Part shown: in pieces, positions 8,528-15,350 of the stretch
Layout of the letters: the number at the start of each line of letters is the position of its first letter
Numbering within the stretch: the stretch's first letter is position 1
Assembly (NCBI GenBank): GCA_022835495.1
Contig: BQOK01000001.1
Span: 310,001-374,000, forward strand
DNA length: 64,000 bases
Source of the DNA: Oscillospiraceae bacterium
GTDB lineage: Bacteria; Bacillota; Clostridia; Oscillospirales; Ruminococcaceae
Reading direction: 5' to 3'
Translations under genes and position numbers: made by a program
The notes under the pieces: generated by a model
Database searches by the model: none
What the model was told of the DNA's origin: nothing
What the model saw: the letters and a program-made list of their open reading frames with translations, nothing else

Positions 8528-9397
8528 ATGCGGGTGGAGCAGCGGCAGGAAAACGGCCTGACACGCTTTGTTTTATATAAGGAAGCGCTGGCTGTGGGCG
8601 GCTGTGTGTGCCGCGCAGAGGGCGGCGGTACAGAGCTGCTGGAGCTGAGCGTGCTGCCCGAATGGCGCCGCAAAGGCTACGGCAGCTACCTTTTAAAAGA
8701 GGTGCTGCGGGCCACCGGCGGCTATGGAGCCGGGAGCCTTCACACCGCCCCGGCCCCCGGAAACGCGGCGGCGCAGGCGCTGCTGAAAAAGTTCGGCTTT
8801 GCGCCGCGGGGCGCCTGCTGGGCGCGCAGGCGGGCGGCGGACCCCACCGCCGTGGGCCTGACCCACGCTTTTTTGGAGCGCACCCTGGCTGTGGGGGGCT
8901 TTTTTGTGGACGCCACCTGCGGCAACGGAAACGACACCGAGTTTTTGTGCCGCCTGGCCGGACCCGGGGGGCGGGTGCTGGCGCTGGACGTGCAGCAAAA
9001 AGCGGTGGACGCCACCAACGCCCGGCTGGCTGCGGCGGGCCTGGCAGAGGTGGGCCGGGCGGTGCGGGCGGATCACGCCTGCCTGGGGCAGCTGGTGCAC
9101 AGGGGCAGCGCCGACTGTGTGGTGTTCAACTTCGGCTACCTGCCGGGCGCCGACCACGCGCTGTTCACCGTGCCCCAAAGCAGCCTGCTGGCAGTGGAGG
9201 CCGCGCTGGAAGCACTGAAGCCGGGCGGGGTGCTGGCCGCCTGCCTGTACAGCGGCGGGCTCAACGGCAGCGGGGAAAAGCGGGCCCTGCTGGAATATTT
9301 CCGGGGGCTGCCACCGGCGGAGTATACCCTGCTGGTATGCGAGTTTGCCAACTGGGCGCCCACCGCGCCGCTGCCCTGTTTTGTGCTGAAAAAGTAA
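8528..9397 (+). CDS. GNAT acetyltransferase fused to MnmM/YtqB-type tRNA methyltransferase
   Basis: 289 residues from the ATG at 8528, chosen over an in-frame ATG at 8480 because AAAGGGGG lies just before it. Residues about 1-105 read as a GNAT fold (L-S-V-L-P-E-W-R-R-K-G-Y-G-S-Y-L with the acetyl-CoA loop). Residues about 112-289 read as a class I SAM methyltransferase with V-D-A-T-C-G-N-G-N-D-T (SAM site), V-L-A-L-D-V-Q, V-V-F-N-F-G-Y-L-P-G, and a C-terminal W-A-P-T segment, matching YtqB/MnmM, which methylates 5-aminomethyl-2-thiouridine at tRNA position 34. MnmM alone is about 190 residues, so the N-terminal GNAT is an added domain. The acetyl acceptor is unknown. Confidence 0.87.
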   Translation: MRVEQRQENGLTRFVLYKEALAVGGCVCRAEGGGTELLELSVLPEWRRKGYGSYLLKEVLRATGGYGAGSLHTAPAPGNAAAQALLKKFGFAPRGACWARRRAADPTAVGLTHAFLERTLAVGGFFVDATCGNGNDTEFLCRLAGPGGRVLALDVQQKAVDATNARLAAAGLAEVGRAVRADHACLGQLVHRGSADCVVFNFGYLPGADHALFTVPQSSLLAVEAALEALKPGGVLAACLYSGGLNGSGEKRALLEYFRGLPPAEYTLLVCEFANWAPTAPLPCFVLKK

Positions 9398-9535
9398 GGG
9401 CGCGGGCGGTGGAGCCCCACAAAAAAACGCGTGTTTTTAAAAATGCAAACCAGAGTTTACAGGTTTACAAAGCGGCCTTTCTGGCGCATTTTGCCCGGCG
9501 GTGGGATACTGGAACCAGAAAAGGAGGGCATACAA

Positions 9536-10066
9536 ATGACATTGGGAGAAACCATTCGCGAGCTGCGCAGGGAAAAGAGCCTTTCGCAGGAGCAACTGGC
9601 CGAGCGCACCGGGCTTTCGCGCCAGACCATTTACAAATGGGAGAGCGGCCAGGCCGCGCCGGATCTGGAAAACCTGAAAACGCTGGCCGGGGCGCTGGGT
9701 ACCACCGTGAGCCGCCTTTTGGGCGAGGCGCCGCCCCCCAGCCGGCCGGACCCGCAGGATCCGCTGGACAAGGGCGCCCGCATGGTAAAAAAGCACTGGC
9801 GCAAGGGCGGGTATGTGCTGATGGCGTACGGCGCCGGGGCGGTGGCGTTCGGCCTGGTGGGCCGGGCCATGTTGGGGGGCTTTTTCCGCGCAAGCGCCCA
9901 GGTTCCTGCCGGCTTTTCGCCGCTTGCGGAGGGCGGATCGCCCTTTGGCGCAATGCAGAGCGCGATGCTGCTGGTGCCCACCGCGGCGCTGCTTGCAGGC
10001 GTGGCCATGGTGGCCGTTGGCGGGTACCTGGCCTGGAAGGACTGGAAGCTCAACCACAAAAAATAG
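9536..10066 (+). CDS. XRE-family regulator with C-terminal transmembrane segments
   Basis: 176 residues. The ATG at 9536 follows AAGGAGGG. Residues 1-63 form a Cro/C1-type helix-turn-helix (L-S-Q-E-Q-L-A-E-R-T-G-L-S-R-Q-T-I-Y-K-W-E). A Pro-rich linker follows, then two hydrophobic segments (about 91-112 and 143-166) and a short basic tail K-L-N-H-K-K. Such membrane-tethered XRE proteins are common in Clostridia and may sense a membrane signal. Targets cannot be deduced. A terminator follows at once, so it is a single-gene unit. Confidence 0.9.
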   Translation: MTLGETIRELRREKSLSQEQLAERTGLSRQTIYKWESGQAAPDLENLKTLAGALGTTVSRLLGEAPPPSRPDPQDPLDKGARMVKKHWRKGGYVLMAYGAGAVAFGLVGRAMLGGFFRASAQVPAGFSPLAEGGSPFGAMQSAMLLVPTAALLAGVAMVAVGGYLAWKDWKLNHKK

Positions 10067-10084
10067 GGGCGCAGCGCCCCCCTT

Positions 10085-10118
10085 GCCCGGCGGGAAAAGC
10101 CCCGCCGGGCACTTTTTT
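10085..10118 (+). terminator. Intrinsic terminator after the XRE gene
   Basis: GCCCGGCGGG and CCCGCCGGGC form a 10-base stem with a six-base loop, followed by AC and six T. Confidence 0.85.
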
Positions 10119-10148
10119 GCAGGCGCCGGGGGTTTGAGAAAAAAACGC

Positions 10149-10179
10149 TTGACTTGGAGCGCACTCCAGGGTGTAGGCT
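10149..10179 (+). promoter_or_regulatory. MerR-family type promoter (19-base spacer with dyad)
   Basis: TTGACT (10149-10154) and TAGGCT (10174-10179) are separated by 19 bases, two more than optimal. The spacer holds the dyad TGGAG-CGCA-CTCCA (10155-10168). This is the classic architecture activated by MerR/NmlR/AdhR-type regulators, which distort the overlong spacer. It drives the FMN reductase gene. No merR gene is in the window. Confidence 0.75.
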
Positions 10180-10235
10180 GGAGGCAGGACGAAAACAGGG
10201 CGCTCTGCGCGCCCTCAGGAAAAGGAGAAAACGCA

Positions 10236-10772
10236 ATGGGGAAAAGGATATTGGTCCTGTCGGCCAGCCCGCGCCGGGGCGGCAACTCGGATATTTTGTG
10301 CGACGAGTTCATACGGGGCGCCGCCGAGGCGGGGCACCGCTGTGAGAAGGTGTTTTTGCGGGATCAAACGATCGGCTACTGCACCGGGTGCGGCGTGTGC
10401 AATACCACCCACGCCTGCGTGCAAAAGGACGACATGGCTGCACTGCTGCAAAAAATGGCGGACGCGGACGGCATTGTTCTGGCGACGCCGGTCTACTTTT
10501 ATACCATGGACGCCCAGCTCAAGACCCTGATTGACCGCACCGTACCCCGGTACACCGAGCTGAGCGGCAAGGAGTTCTGGTTCATCGCCACGGCGGCCGA
10601 AACAGACCCGGCCCTGCTGGAGCGCACGATGGACGGGCTGCGCGGCTTTACCGACTGCCTGGAAGGGCCGGTGGAACGGGGCGCCCTGCGCGCGGGGGGC
10701 GTGTGGGAGAAGGGCGAAGTGAAGGGCACCGCCCACATGCAGGCCGCTTACCGGATGGGAAAAAACGCCTGA
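10236..10772 (+). CDS. NAD(P)H-dependent FMN reductase / flavodoxin-fold oxidoreductase
   Basis: 178 residues from the ATG at 10236 (AAGGAG upstream). The fold is shown by I-L-V-L-S-A-S-P-R-R-G-G-N-S-D near the start (FMN phosphate loop), C-T-G-C-G-V-C near residue 50, and A-T-P-V-Y-F-Y-T-M-D-A-Q-L-K-T-L-I-D-R near 90, the flavin-binding signature of iron-sulfur flavoprotein-like reductases. The C-x2-C-x2-C stretch hints at a metal or iron-sulfur site but lacks the usual longer spacing. Expression from a MerR-type promoter suggests induction by reactive carbonyls, thiols or metals; a detoxifying role is inference. Confidence 0.9.
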   Translation: MGKRILVLSASPRRGGNSDILCDEFIRGAAEAGHRCEKVFLRDQTIGYCTGCGVCNTTHACVQKDDMAALLQKMADADGIVLATPVYFYTMDAQLKTLIDRTVPRYTELSGKEFWFIATAAETDPALLERTMDGLRGFTDCLEGPVERGALRAGGVWEKGEVKGTAHMQAAYRMGKNA

Positions 10773-10902
10773 AACAGCGCAGGGAACAGCCCGGCACAGC
10801 GGCCGGGCCCCAAAGAAACCCCGCATGCCGCCCCGGCGGGCCGAAAAGGGCCTGCCGGGGCGGTTTTGCGCGGGTTTAAGGCCATTTTTTTGCGCTTTTC
10901 TC

Positions 10903-10929
10903 TTGCCAAAGCGCCCGGCAGTGTATAAT
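10903..10929 (+). promoter_or_regulatory. Promoter of prfC
   Basis: TTGCCA (10903-10908) and consensus TATAAT (10924-10929), spacer 15 (16 if the -35 is read as CTTGCC), 63 bases before the prfC ATG. Confidence 0.6.
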
Positions 10930-10992
10930 ATTAGAGTGTTATGGATTTTTGCCAGGGGCCCCAGGGGCCAGGATAGAGGAGGAAGAAGAATT

Positions 10993-12591
10993 ATGGCCGA
11001 TCTACGGCAGGAGATACAGCGCCGGCGCACCTTTGCCATCATCAGCCACCCGGACGCGGGCAAGACCACGCTCACCGAAAAGCTGCTGCTGTATGGGGGC
11101 GCAATCCAGCAGGCGGGCAGCGTGAAGGGCAAGCAGAGCGCCCGCCATGCGGTGAGCGACTGGATGGAGATCGAGAAGCAGCGCGGCATCTCGGTGACCA
11201 GCTCGGTGCTGCAATTTGAATACGCGGGCAAGTGCGTGAACATTCTGGACACCCCGGGCCACCAGGATTTTTCGGAGGATACCTACCGCACCCTGATGGC
11301 GGCCGATGCGGCGGTGATGGTGATCGACGCGGCCAAGGGCGTGGAGGCGCAGACCATTAAGCTGTTCAAGGTGTGCACCCTGCGGCACATCCCCATTTTT
11401 ACCTTTGTAAACAAGATGGACCGGGAGGCCCGCGACCCCTTTGACCTGATGGAGGAGATCGAGACGGTGCTGGGCATCCGCACCTACCCCATGAACTGGC
11501 CCATCGGCTGCGGCAAGGAGTTCAAGGGCGTATTCGACCGGGACAGCCGCCATATCCTGGCGTTTCAGAGCGACGGCAAGGCCAACGGCGTGAAGATCCT
11601 GGACAAGATCGAGGCCGCGCTGGGCGACGCCCGGCTGGACGAGCTGCTCACTGCGCCCCTGCACGAAAAGCTCACCGAGGACATTGAGCTGCTGGACGGC
11701 GCCAGCTACGACTTTGACCTGGAGGCCATCGGCTGCGGGGCGCTGAGCCCGGTGTTCTTCGGTTCGGCGCTCACGAATTTTGGGGTGGAGCCCTTTTTAA
11801 AGGAATTTTTGCGCCTGGCGCCCCCGCCCCTGCCCCGCGAGAGCTTGGGAGGCCGGGTGGAACCCGCCCAGGAAACCTTTTCGGGGTTTGTTTTCAAGAT
11901 CCAGGCCAACATGAACAAGGCGCACCGGGACCGGATCGCGTTCATGCGCATCTGTTCGGGCCGCTTTGAGCGCGGCATGGAGGTCACCCACGTACAGGGC
12001 GGTAAAAAGATCAAGCTCGCCCAGTCCACCCAGCTGATGGCCCAGGACCGGGCGGTGGTGGATGTGGCCTACGCGGGCGACATCATCGGCCTGTTCGACC
12101 CGGGCATCTTTTCCATCGGCGATACCCTGTGCACCGGCAGGGAAAAGATCCAGTATGCGGGCATCCCCACCTTTGCGCCGGAGCATTTTGCCCGCATCAC
12201 CCAGGTGGACACCATGAAGCGCAAGCAGTTTGTAAAGGGAATGGAGCAGGTGGCCCAGGAGGGCGCCATCCAGATCTTCCGCGAGCTGGGTGCCGGCATG
12301 GAGGAAGTGATTGTGGGCGTGGTGGGCGTGCTGCAGTTCGAGGTGCTGGAATACCGTCTGAACAACGAGTACAATGTGGACATCCGCCTGGAAAAGCTGC
12401 CTTACGAGCACATCCGCTGGATCGAAAACGAGGACCTGGACCCCAAGACCCTGGACCTGACCAGCGACACCAAACGCATCGAGGACCTGAAGGGCAACAA
12501 GCTGCTGCTGTTCACCTCGCCCTGGGCCATCACCTGGGCCGAGCAGCACAACGCCGCGCTGACCCTGAGCGAGTTCGGCACCAACGAATAA
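10993..12591 (+). CDS. prfC: Peptide chain release factor 3 (RF3)
   Basis: 532 residues from the ATG at 10993 (GAGGAGGAAG upstream), the usual RF3 length. It is a translational GTPase with G1 S-H-P-D-A-G-K-T-T (near 18), R-G-I-S-V-T-S in switch I (near 66), G3 D-T-P-G-H-Q-D-F (near 83) and G4 N-K-M-D (near 138). Domain II follows from about 290 and a C-terminal RF3 domain from about 380. RF3 recycles RF1/RF2 after peptide release, in the cytoplasm. It has its own promoter and terminator. Confidence 0.97.
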   Translation: MADLRQEIQRRRTFAIISHPDAGKTTLTEKLLLYGGAIQQAGSVKGKQSARHAVSDWMEIEKQRGISVTSSVLQFEYAGKCVNILDTPGHQDFSEDTYRTLMAADAAVMVIDAAKGVEAQTIKLFKVCTLRHIPIFTFVNKMDREARDPFDLMEEIETVLGIRTYPMNWPIGCGKEFKGVFDRDSRHILAFQSDGKANGVKILDKIEAALGDARLDELLTAPLHEKLTEDIELLDGASYDFDLEAIGCGALSPVFFGSALTNFGVEPFLKEFLRLAPPPLPRESLGGRVEPAQETFSGFVFKIQANMNKAHRDRIAFMRICSGRFERGMEVTHVQGGKKIKLAQSTQLMAQDRAVVDVAYAGDIIGLFDPGIFSIGDTLCTGREKIQYAGIPTFAPEHFARITQVDTMKRKQFVKGMEQVAQEGAIQIFRELGAGMEEVIVGVVGVLQFEVLEYRLNNEYNVDIRLEKLPYEHIRWIENEDLDPKTLDLTSDTKRIEDLKGNKLLLFTSPWAITWAEQHNAALTLSEFGTNE

Positions 12592-12606
12592 AACAAATAA
12601 AGCGCA

Positions 12607-12645
12607 AGGGCCCTGCCCCCAGGATGGGGGGCAGGGCCCTTTTTG
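12607..12645 (+). terminator. Intrinsic terminator of prfC
   Basis: AGGGCCCTGCCCCC pairs with GGGGGCAGGGCCCT, followed by five T, 15 bases after the stop. Confidence 0.9.
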
Positions 12646-12801
12646 TGATTCCGCAAAGATTAAAAAGCAATGAGAAGATCCAACTTTATGACAGGGCTGC
12701 CACCACCTGGCCATGCAGAAAAGCGTGAGCAGCCGGGACCCCGGGGCCGGGGACCTGGGCTTTTTACAAAATCAGGGCTGTTCGCAGCCCGGCGGCCGTG
12801 G

Positions 12802-12807
12802 TACAAT
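12802..12807 (+). promoter_or_regulatory. -10 element for the radical SAM operon
   Basis: TACAAT lies 40 bases before the GTG start and 157 bases after the prfC terminator. The -35 region is GC-rich with no clear match. Between 12646 and 12800 I see only GC-rich local hairpins and no gene. Confidence 0.35.
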
Positions 12808-12846
12808 AAAGGCAATGTACTGCAAACGAAAGAGGTGTAAGAGCGC

Positions 12847-14235
12847 GTGGACATTGTTACGCTGCGGGAGCTGCGCTTCCGCCAGAAATATTTGCGGCAG
12901 GTGCGCCATATCACGCTGGACCCCAAGGGCCCGGGGGTGGTGCGGCTGCACATGGTGCCGCCCAAGACCCTGCTGCGGCGCAAGGTGCCCTATGTGGTGA
13001 TCCTGAACGGGCACGACGTGCTGCCGCTGAATCTCTCCTGGGCGGTGCTGCTGGCCTGCCTGATGGACTCGCTGGCGCCCTTTGAGGGGCGGGAGGTGGC
13101 CGAGGCCGACTGGGGCGCCATTACCGGGCGGGCCGTGGAGGCCGCGCGGCTGGTGTATCCCCGGGTGCGGCGCGAGCGGATGGAGGAGGAGCTTGCCCGG
13201 ATGCTGCAGAGCTTCACCGCCCTGGCCCGCGGCGAGGAGCCGCCCGAGCCGGTGGGGGTGATGAGCCTGGCTGACTACGCGCCCCAGATGCCCGCGCCCC
13301 ACCGCATGGACCTGCTGGTGAGCGCCATGCAGAAGGACGGGCGCTGGAACTGCAACCAAAAGTGCCTGCACTGCTATGCCGCGGGCCAGCCCCAGGGCGA
13401 AACGAAGGAACTGACCACCGCCCAGTGGAAGGAGATCCTGGAAAAGCTGCAGAAAGCCGGCGTGCCCCAGGTGACCTTTACCGGGGGCGAGCCCACCCTG
13501 CGGCCGGACCTTGTGGAGCTGGTGGAAGCGGCCCAGTGGTTCGTGACCCGGCTGAACACCAACGGGCGCCTGCTCACAAAAGAGCTGTGCGCGGCGCTGT
13601 ATGAGGCCAGCCTGGACAGTGTGCAGATCACCCTGTACTCCGCCGACGAGGCGGTGCACAACGCGCTGGTGGGCGCGCCCGGCTTTGCCGACACGGTGGC
13701 CGGCATCCGCAATGCGGTGGAGGCGGGCCTTTCGGTGAGCGTGAACACGCCGCTGTGCAGCCTGAACCGGGATTACGCCGCCACCCTGGCGTTTTTGAAA
13801 ACGCTGGGGGTGCGGTATGCCACCTGCTCGGGGCTGATCCCGGCGGGGGGCGCGCTGACCGAGGGCTCGGCGGCCACCCGCCTGGGGGCGGAAGAGCTGG
13901 AGCAGGTGCTGCGCGGCGCCGTGGAATACTGCCATGAGAACGGCATGGAGGTGGACTTTACCAGCCCGGGCTGGCTGGCGGAGGAAACGCTGCTGGGCAT
14001 GGGGCTTGCCTTTGCGCCCACCTGCGGGGCATGCCTTTCCAACATGGCCGTGGCGCCGGACGGCGGGGTGGTGCCCTGCCAGAGCTGGCTGAGCGGCCCG
14101 GCGCTGGGCAGCCTGCTGACGGGGGATTGGAAAACGATCTGGAACAGCCCGGCCTGCAGCAAGATCCGGGCCGAGAGCGCAAAGCTGGAGCACATCTGCC
14201 AGCTGCGCGGCAGGGAAGGGGGCGGCGCGAAGTGA
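12847..14235 (+). CDS. Radical SAM/SPASM-like peptide-modifying enzyme candidate
   Basis: 462 residues from GTG 12847 (GAGGTG upstream). The radical SAM core starts at Cys169-x3-Cys173-x2-Cys176 (C-N-Q-K-C-L-H-C), which holds the 4Fe-4S cluster that cleaves S-adenosylmethionine; T-F-T-G-G-E-P-T-L-R near 210 is the SAM-binding GGE motif. The C-terminal part has further cysteines (C-G-A-C, V-V-P-C, C-S-K-I, H-I-C) in a SPASM/twitch-like arrangement for auxiliary clusters. The first 150 residues match nothing I recognise and could be a leader-recognition domain. Its stop overlaps the start of the Cys-rich membrane protein gene, making that protein's tail the obvious candidate substrate. That link is inference. 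Confidence 0.88.
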   Translation: MDIVTLRELRFRQKYLRQVRHITLDPKGPGVVRLHMVPPKTLLRRKVPYVVILNGHDVLPLNLSWAVLLACLMDSLAPFEGREVAEADWGAITGRAVEAARLVYPRVRRERMEEELARMLQSFTALARGEEPPEPVGVMSLADYAPQMPAPHRMDLLVSAMQKDGRWNCNQKCLHCYAAGQPQGETKELTTAQWKEILEKLQKAGVPQVTFTGGEPTLRPDLVELVEAAQWFVTRLNTNGRLLTKELCAALYEASLDSVQITLYSADEAVHNALVGAPGFADTVAGIRNAVEAGLSVSVNTPLCSLNRDYAATLAFLKTLGVRYATCSGLIPAGGALTEGSAATRLGAEELEQVLRGAVEYCHENGMEVDFTSPGWLAEETLLGMGLAFAPTCGACLSNMAVAPDGGVVPCQSWLSGPALGSLLTGDWKTIWNSPACSKIRAESAKLEHICQLRGREGGGAK

Positions 14236-15350
14236 AAAAGAAGTTTTTCTGCCTGCTGGCGGCGGTCTGCCTGCTGGCCCTGGCGCTGGCCCCGGCCGCA
14301 GGCGCGGCGGCGTATCTGGACGAGATCGAGAGCTACAGCGTGGCCGTGACCCTGCGGGACGACGGCAGCGCGGACCTTGTGTACGACATCAGCTGGAAGG
14401 TGCTGGATTCCAGCAGCGAGGGGCCCCTTGAATGGGCCAAGGTGGGCGTGCCGAACCAGAACATCGATGAGCTCACCGCCCTGTCGGGCAGCATCCGCCG
14501 CATCCGCCCCTACGACGAGGGGGGCAGCTACGTGCGGCTGGATCTGGACCGCAGCTATTACGCGGGCGAGACCGTGCAGCTGCAGTTCAGCCTGCACGCC
14601 ACCCACCTGTACGAGGTGAACGAGGACGGCTCGGTGAACTATGAGTTCACCCCGGGCTGGTTCGACGCGGCTGAGACCGGCGTGCTGGAGCTCACCTGGG
14701 CCGCGGGCAATGAAACGGGCGAGTACGGCGTGAGCTATCGGGGCGGCAACCGCTCGGAACCGGAGGGGGAAACCGTGCCGGGCGGCGCGCACGTTGTTTG
14801 GCGGGACCTGCCCGCCGGCGCACGCATGACCCTGACGGCGGACTATGCCGACCAGAGCGGCTTTGCAGCCGCCCCCCTGGACCCGGAGCTGGGGCGCTCT
14901 TACGCGCAGGACGGCAGCGGGGAATCGGGCGCGGGCGAGATCCTGTTCGGGCTGCTGTTTACGATCCTGATCATCTGGCTGCTGTGCCGCCGTTTTTCGG
15001 GCGACTACTGGCTGGGGGGCTTTGGGGGCTGGTTCTGGCCCCACCACCATCACCACGGGCCTGGCCCCGGCCCCGGTCCGGGCGGCCCGGGCGCACCGGG
15101 AGGCGGCTTCGGCGGCTTTGGCGGCGGCGCCTCCCGTGGGGCGGGCGCCGGGCGGCGATCCTCCGGCGGCCATTCGGGCGGCTGCGCCTGCGCCTGTGTG
15201 TCCTGCGCATGCGCGTGCGCCTGCGCGGGCGGCGGCCGGGCGGGCTGCAGCGCCAAAGAGTTCCGCGGCGGCGCGGCGATCAACACAAAGGCGGTGCTGG
15301 CCGCGCTGGGCGACGGCACAGAGCGGGAGGAAACGGCCGATGGGCAGTGA
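14232..15350 (+). CDS. Secreted/membrane protein with alternating Ala-Cys cytoplasmic tail
   Basis: 372 residues from GTG 14232, which overlaps the radical SAM stop. A signal peptide (about 1-25) is followed by a beta-rich outside domain (about 27-225) resembling the start of DUF2207 proteins, then a transmembrane helix (about 238-257) and a cytoplasmic tail. The tail has W-F-W-P-H-H-H-H-H, Gly/Pro repeats, then eight cysteines at 318, 320, 322, 325, 327, 329, 331 and 339, mostly in a C-A-C-A pattern, ending G-G-G-R-A-G-C-S. The topology puts the cysteines where a cytosolic radical SAM enzyme could reach them. Function unknown; a metal-binding or modified tail are both possible. Confidence 0.85.
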   Translation: MKKKFFCLLAAVCLLALALAPAAGAAAYLDEIESYSVAVTLRDDGSADLVYDISWKVLDSSSEGPLEWAKVGVPNQNIDELTALSGSIRRIRPYDEGGSYVRLDLDRSYYAGETVQLQFSLHATHLYEVNEDGSVNYEFTPGWFDAAETGVLELTWAAGNETGEYGVSYRGGNRSEPEGETVPGGAHVVWRDLPAGARMTLTADYADQSGFAAAPLDPELGRSYAQDGSGESGAGEILFGLLFTILIIWLLCRRFSGDYWLGGFGGWFWPHHHHHGPGPGPGPGGPGAPGGGFGGFGGGASRGAGAGRRSSGGHSGGCACACVSCACACACAGGGRAGCSAKEFRGGAAINTKAVLAALGDGTEREETADGQ

